Origin: Clostridiales bacterium
GTDB lineage: Bacteria; Bacillota_A; Clostridia; Oscillospirales; Oscillospiraceae
Reading direction: 5' to 3'
Assembly: GCA_019417795.1 (NCBI GenBank)
Contig: DXUR01000002.1
Location: 37,949 to 61,834, forward strand
Length of the DNA stretch: 23,886 nt
Shown here in pieces: positions 20,994 to 23,886 of the stretch (the stretch's first letter is position 1; every line of letters begins with the position of its first letter). The notes beneath the pieces were generated by a model. It was not told the origin of the DNA and ran no database searches. It was given only the letters and a program-made list of their open reading frames with translations. Made by a program: the position numbers and the translations under genes.

Positions 20994-21086
20994 GTCATAC
21001 CTCCAAAATGATTTTTCAGTTTTTTACCCCGGGCAATTTTCCAGATACCAATTTAGCATCTGATCCGGTTACCCGCGTGCCGGAAA
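20994..21086 (-). other. leader region of the 75-aa membrane protein gene
   Basis: These 93 bases lie between terminator 21087-21118 and the ATG at 20993. I see no convincing promoter. An 11-codon frame on the minus strand (MLNWYLENCPG, ATG near 21062) is present but has no ribosome site. The last part holds the GGAGG of the membrane protein gene. Confidence 0.4.
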
Positions 21087-21118
21087 ATATAAAAAGAAAG
21101 AGCCGCTTAAAACGGCTC
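21087..21118 (-). terminator. intrinsic terminator after the zinc-ribbon gene
   Basis: The minus strand has GAGCCG and CGGCTC around TTTTAAG, followed by TTTCTTTTTATATTTT. The stem is identical to that of terminator 19072-19102. It lies just beyond leader element H. Confidence 0.8.
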
Positions 21119-21125
21119 AATCCTT

Positions 21126-21152
21126 TCCATAAAGGTGTTTGCTTAATCTGCG
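21126..21152 (-). promoter_or_regulatory. 27-nt leader element, copy H (divergent)
   Basis: On the minus strand it begins CGCAGATTAAGCA and ends CACCTTTATGGA. It overlaps the last codons and TAA of the zinc-ribbon gene and is followed by GGAAAGGA and then at once by terminator 21087-21118. No gene starts behind it, so a start here would yield only a very short RNA. Confidence 0.5.
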
Positions 21153-21349
21153 GAACTGTCCTCATAGATCGTCCGCTTCCGCAGCGAAGACCATGGAATG
21201 TATCTTTCCTCTCGACAGACAGGGCACCAAAATCGACTGGTCTTTCCACCGACATCAACCAACTCGTCACTGTCAGCTTCCAGCTTGCTTCCACAGTTCG
21301 GGCAGTTGAAACGGTAGCACTGCCTGACCGCCACATTCACAATCCGCAT
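21143..21349 (-). CDS. small zinc-ribbon protein (68 aa)
   Basis: Two knuckles, CPNC (16-19) and CPVC (42-45), form one zinc ribbon with a short beta hairpin between (SKLEADSDELVDVGGKTSRF). The C-terminus is basic then acidic (SSLRKRTIYEDSSAD). ATG 21349 is preferred because AAGGAG lies 10 bases upstream; the in-frame GTG at 21358 is too close to it. Such ribbons often bind nucleic acid or RNA polymerase. It follows the RinA-like gene within the regulatory block. No exact family is recognised. Confidence 0.7.
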   Translation of the reverse strand: MRIVNVAVRQCYRFNCPNCGSKLEADSDELVDVGGKTSRFWCPVCREERYIPWSSLRKRTIYEDSSAD

Positions 21350-21350
21350 C

Positions 21351-21773
21351 TCAATCACGCTCCTTACTCAGCAGCCAGAAGAACCGGCGATACAAAGTGT
21401 AGTAGACCTCGCGGCAGCATGGAATGGCATACTGCATTTTCAAGGCATTGTAGGACAGCCCCTCTGTGACTCCTCGCAAAATATAAGGATAGAGGTCGCC
21501 GTCCGTACCAATGGCGGCTTGCTCGACAAGTTCCATCCGTTTGGCAAAGGACACACGAGATTCTGCGCACCTGGCAGTCGGATCGCTCCGGACTTGGCCG
21601 CTCTTGACGAAAATATCAAGGTCGTTCGGACGGCTGCTCAGGCCAAGCAGAGCATTATAGGCTTTCTTCCAGATCGGATACTGAAGGCAGAAATGCTTCA
21701 GCTCGTAATACCGGTGCTTGCCGATCCAATATGGATTTTTCTCAGACAGCTCCGGACGGATTTCCGTTGCCAT
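21351..21773 (-). CDS. putative RinA/ArpU-like phage transcriptional regulator (140 aa)
   Basis: The start at ATG 21773 has AAGGAG 10 bases upstream and overlaps the stop of the HTH gene (TAATG); longer frames upstream are not supported. The protein contains NPYWIGKHRYYELKHFCLQY, a middle helix region (DPTARCAESRVSFAKRMELV), and a C-terminal helix-turn-helix-like part (ILRGVTEGLSYNALKMQY, then CCREVYYTLYRRFFWLLSK). This layout resembles the RinA/ArpU family of sigma-like phage activators of late genes. That fits its place among regulators, but the match is from memory and the family is divergent. Confidence 0.5.
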   Translation of the reverse strand: MATEIRPELSEKNPYWIGKHRYYELKHFCLQYPIWKKAYNALLGLSSRPNDLDIFVKSGQVRSDPTARCAESRVSFAKRMELVEQAAIGTDGDLYPYILRGVTEGLSYNALKMQYAIPCCREVYYTLYRRFFWLLSKERD

Positions 21774-22024
21774 TATTGTCGTTCTCCTTTCCACAAGAAT
21801 CCTGTCTCCTCGTAGAGACGCTTTGGGGAGATGTAAAAGTTGATACGGCCGTAGCGTGAATCCATCTCCTCGATGGTGGTAACTAATTTTCCGCTGCGAG
21901 TGGCTTTGCCAATCGGGAGCCACCCTGAGACGATGCCGGCACGAACCCATGAAGCATCTTTGCCATACACACGGGCCGCAACAGCCACGGGGACAGACCC
22001 CTGAGGGAACTCTTGCTCATTCAT
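21773..22024 (-). CDS. excisionase-like winged HTH protein (83 aa)
   Basis: The protein has an N-terminal helix-turn-helix (VPVAVAARVYGKDASWVRAG, 12-31) with GWLPIGKA and the strand ending NFYISPKRLYEETGF, the format of MerR/Xis-type recombination directionality factors in Firmicute phages. AAAGGAGG is 9 bases before the ATG. It lies close to the integrase gene on the opposite strand, as expected for an excisionase, and is coupled to the RinA-like gene. A simple transcription regulator is the alternative. Confidence 0.6.
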   Translation of the reverse strand: MNEQEFPQGSVPVAVAARVYGKDASWVRAGIVSGWLPIGKATRSGKLVTTIEEMDSRYGRINFYISPKRLYEETGFLWKGERQ

Positions 22025-22057
22025 TGGCGTTTACCTCCTTTCAACGGCTATTCTAAA

Positions 22058-22393
22058 TTAGCAACTGCGCTTTGTTAAAACAACCTCGGTGGTCCAGTCT
22101 TGAGCTTGCCATCGGACCATCGTCATTTCGCAGGGATAGTCCTCAAAGCCGATGGTTTCGCAGGTGATGAAGCCCTCCAAAACACCAATGATAACTTCAG
22201 CCTCGTACTGTTTGTACGGAAATATCAGTTCGGGAAGCTCTCTATGTACAGAACCGCAGCGAGTGCATTGAAGCCGTCGCATTGGGATCTTCCAGGTCTT
22301 TCTTCCTTTCGTCCTAACAACCCGAGCAACACGGTCATAGTATTTCAAATCGCCGCCGCATTTGGGGCAGGTTGATACATCATTTGTAATCAT
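22058..22393 (-). CDS. DUF6431-like zinc-ribbon/HTH protein (111 aa)
   Basis: A zinc ribbon CPKC (C9, C12) with CTRC (C43, C46) flanks YYDRVARVVRTKGRKTW. It is followed by RELPELIFPYKQYEAEVI (51-68) and GVLEGFITCETIGFEDYPC, which reads as a helix-turn-helix. I recognise this as DUF6431, found beside integrases and transposases and probably DNA-binding. ATG 22393 is chosen with GGAG 8 bases upstream; ATG 22399 would leave only 2 bases. It is the first leftward gene, divergent from the integrase, and its promoter overlaps the integrase promoter. It may help in recombination or control the promoter pair. Confidence 0.7.
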   Translation of the reverse strand: MITNDVSTCPKCGGDLKYYDRVARVVRTKGRKTWKIPMRRLQCTRCGSVHRELPELIFPYKQYEAEVIIGVLEGFITCETIGFEDYPCEMTMVRWQAQDWTTEVVLTKRSC

Positions 22394-22418
22394 ATACATC
22401 GCTCCATCAAAAAATAAA

Positions 22419-22447
22419 GTGTAGGAATATCTTGACAACTCCTACAC
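22419..22447. promoter_or_regulatory. inverted-repeat operator around the integrase -35 box
   Basis: GTGTAGGA (22419-22426) and TCCTACAC (22440-22447) are perfect 8-bp arms separated by 13 bases. The integrase -35 box TTGACA lies between them, and the right arm ends next to the leftward -10 box. A protein bound here would affect both promoters. Confidence 0.6.
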
Positions 22448-22460
22448 CATAATATATGAT
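22432..22460 (+). promoter_or_regulatory. integrase promoter
   Basis: TTGACA (22432-22437), a spacer of 17 bases and TATGAT (22455-22460) make a strong promoter. Transcription would begin near 22467, leaving a leader of about 28 bases before the integrase ATG, with GGAGG at 22482-22486. Confidence 0.75.
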
Positions 22461-22477
22461 TACAAAGGACAAATCAA
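22449..22477 (-). promoter_or_regulatory. leftward promoter for the DUF6431-like gene
   Basis: On the minus strand TTGATT (22477-22472), a spacer of 17 bases and TATTAT (22454-22449) face left. Its -10 box directly abuts the -10 box of the integrase promoter, so RNA polymerase can occupy only one at a time. Confidence 0.6.
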
Positions 22478-22494
22478 CCACGGAGGTGTAATTC

Positions 22495-23730
22495 ATGCTT
22501 GTGAAATGCCCTGAATGCGAATTGCAGGTAAGCGACAAGGCTCCGGCTTGCCCTCATTGCGGCTATCCCATGAAGCCGTCTGTAAAGCGAAAACCGAGAG
22601 CCAAAAACAATAAACGAAGACGCCTCCCGAATGGGTTTGGCCAAATCAGCGAAATAAAAAACCGCAACCTTCGGAATCCCTTTCGGGCGATGGTTACGGT
22701 GGGAAAGACTCAGGACGGTAAGCCCATTTGCAAACCGCTCAAGCCTGACTCGTATTTCGCGACTTATAACGACGCTTATGCAGCGCTTGTAGAATACAAC
22801 AAGAATCCTTACGACCTCGGCGCTGCCATTACTGTTAAAGAACTCTACGACAAATGGTCGGAAGAGTATTTCAAGACCCTCAAATCGGATGGCAGCTCAC
22901 GCGCCGTTACTTCAGCTTGGAAGTATTGCTCTGCTGTCTACGATATGCGAGTGATGGATGTCCGCGCCCGCCATGTGAAAGGCTGCATGGACGAGGGTGT
23001 TGCCACTGTCAGAGGGAAAGAGCAGCACGCCAGCGCATCCATGAAGAACAAAATAAAATCCCTGTTCAACCTGATGCTCGACTATGCTTTGGAGTATGAG
23101 ATTGTCGACAGGAATTACTCGCGCACCTTCAAGCTGACCGACGAAACGATAAAAGAGATCCAGAAGGTCAAGAAAGAGCACATACCTTTTACGGACGAAG
23201 AAATATCAAAGCTCTGGGAGCATGTCGACGATAAGAATTTCGTTGATGTAATGCTCATTCAGTGTTATTCTGGATGGCGTCCACAGGAGCTCGGCCTGAT
23301 CGAGCTTGCCAATGTCGACCTTGAGAATGGCACTTTCAAAGGCGGTATCAAGACCGAAGCTGGTGAAGACCGTGTCGTACCTATCCACTCAAAAATTCGT
23401 TACCTCGTGGAGCGACATTACAATAAAGCCAAAGAATTCGGCAGCCTGTATCTCTTCAACTGCAAAGACAAGCGCAGCGGCAAGACTGTGATGATGAGCT
23501 ATCAACGCTATAAGGCCGGCTTCGAGATGATCCGTGACGAGCTCAATCTTAACCCGGAGCATCGTCCTCACGACGGAAGAAAGCACTTTGTCACGGCCGC
23601 AAAGAAAGCCGGTATTGACGAATATGCAATCAAATACATGGTCGGTCACAAGATATCCGACATCACCGAAAAGGTCTATACCCAGCGAGAATTCGACTGG
23701 CTGAAGGAAGAAATCGAAAAAATAAAATAG
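22495..23730 (+). CDS. int: tyrosine recombinase (phage integrase) with N-terminal zinc ribbon
   Basis: The enzyme has 411 residues. An N-terminal zinc ribbon (C5, C8, C19, C22) and a basic linker precede an AP2-like arm-binding domain (about 48-105, containing RNPFRAMVTVGKT and YNDAYAALVEY), a SAM-like core-binding domain (112-215) and the catalytic domain (230-405). The catalytic residues are R262 (GWRPQEL), K286, H359 and R362 (HDGR), H385 (GHK) and the nucleophile Y395. It is complete and should integrate and excise the element by strand exchange. It is the only rightward gene, with its own promoter and repeated TGTAGGAAT-type sites on both sides. The zinc ribbon is an addition to the basic AP2-type integrase and may bind DNA. 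Confidence 0.95.
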   Translation: MLVKCPECELQVSDKAPACPHCGYPMKPSVKRKPRAKNNKRRRLPNGFGQISEIKNRNLRNPFRAMVTVGKTQDGKPICKPLKPDSYFATYNDAYAALVEYNKNPYDLGAAITVKELYDKWSEEYFKTLKSDGSSRAVTSAWKYCSAVYDMRVMDVRARHVKGCMDEGVATVRGKEQHASASMKNKIKSLFNLMLDYALEYEIVDRNYSRTFKLTDETIKEIQKVKKEHIPFTDEEISKLWEHVDDKNFVDVMLIQCYSGWRPQELGLIELANVDLENGTFKGGIKTEAGEDRVVPIHSKIRYLVERHYNKAKEFGSLYLFNCKDKRSGKTVMMSYQRYKAGFEMIRDELNLNPEHRPHDGRKHFVTAAKKAGIDEYAIKYMVGHKISDITEKVYTQREFDWLKEEIEKIK

Positions 23731-23886
23731 GGTGTATTCTGTGTAGGAATGTCGATGTAGAAATAATATAGGAATAATATATGACTTACCTACATTTCTA
23801 CCCTTTTAACCACATCTTACTACTGCTCAAACCATTGAAATAACGGCACTTAACGGTGAGCAATCTGAAAAGATGTTTCTATAACA
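23731..23886. other. integrase-distal region, probable attachment-site arm
   Basis: No gene is visible in this AT-rich stretch after the integrase. It carries direct repeats TGTAGGAAT (23742-23750), TGTAGAAAT (23756-23764) and TATAGGAAT (23767-23775), an inverted relative at 23793-23801, and a copy of ATAATATATGA (23774-23784) that also occurs before the integrase gene. These are likely integrase arm sites or operators. The crossover core cannot be identified without the other end of the element or an empty site. Confidence 0.55.

Noticed and set aside
1199..21152. 27-nt element as an ordinary sigma-70 or sigma-54 promoter
   Set aside because: No conserved hexamer lies 16-18 bases before TATTAT, and the GG-N10-GC pattern of sigma-54 is not kept across copies. 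The element is reported as unexplained instead.
22449..22475. ninth copy of the leader element upstream of the DUF6431-like gene
   Set aside because: TATTATGG is present on the minus strand, but the CGCA...TTTTGCA half is absent and a normal -35 box lies at the right distance, so this is an ordinary promoter.
1..23886. CRISPR array, insertion sequence or rRNA
   Set aside because: No regularly spaced repeats with spacers, no transposase apart from the integrase, no terminal inverted repeats and no rRNA sequence were seen.

Overview
The window looks like the integrase-proximal end of a temperate phage (or a closely related integrative element) from a gut-type Clostridium relative, probably Oscillospiraceae or Lachnospiraceae. 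This rests on mid-GC coding sequence, strong AGGAGG ribosome sites, many short overlapping genes, and protein families I recognise from Clostridia prophages: DUF6353-like membrane proteins, a DUF6431-like zinc ribbon and a zinc-ribbon tyrosine integrase. No capsid, tail, packaging or classical repressor gene is visible. All genes except the integrase run leftward on the minus strand.

Layout from right to left, in the direction of transcription. At 22.4-23.9 kb lie the rightward integrase, back-to-back promoters, and repeated TGTAGGAAT-type sites on both sides of the gene that are probably integrase arm sites or operators. At 21.1-22.4 kb are small DNA-binding or regulatory proteins (DUF6431-like zinc ribbon, excisionase-like HTH, RinA-like regulator, zinc ribbon). 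At 11.7-21 kb is a dense block of small genes, many of them membrane-anchored: three DUF6353-like paralogues, two further proteins sharing their C-terminal signature, two of the three members of another paralogous family, a SleB-type cell-wall hydrolase, and tiny membrane proteins of 32-83 residues. An aberrant tRNA-like gene lies inside this block.

At 4.4-11.7 kb is the replication module: a 1341-residue protein joining an SF3 helicase, an archaeo-eukaryotic primase and a family B DNA polymerase, then a zinc-ribbon protein, a candidate ssDNA-binding protein, an N6-adenine methyltransferase-like protein and an SF2 helicase. At 0-4.4 kb is a nucleotide-metabolism module: a HAD phosphatase fusion, a P-loop protein, a degenerate ThyX-like protein, a MazG-like pyrophosphohydrolase and, cut by the left edge, an Nmad1/DUF1599 protein. 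Together these may adjust or modify the nucleotide pool for phage replication.

The most unusual regulatory feature is a 27-nt element of fixed length, found eight times and always on the minus strand. It sits between the end of one gene (often a terminator) and the ribosome site or RNA gene that follows. It begins CGCAGATTTTGCA and ends CCTATTATGGA. It does not fit sigma-70 spacing, but a transcript starting at its GG would have a short and sensible leader, so it may be a phage-specific promoter or an RNA-level signal. There is no gene-free stretch longer than about 165 bases, and no CRISPR array or insertion sequence was seen.
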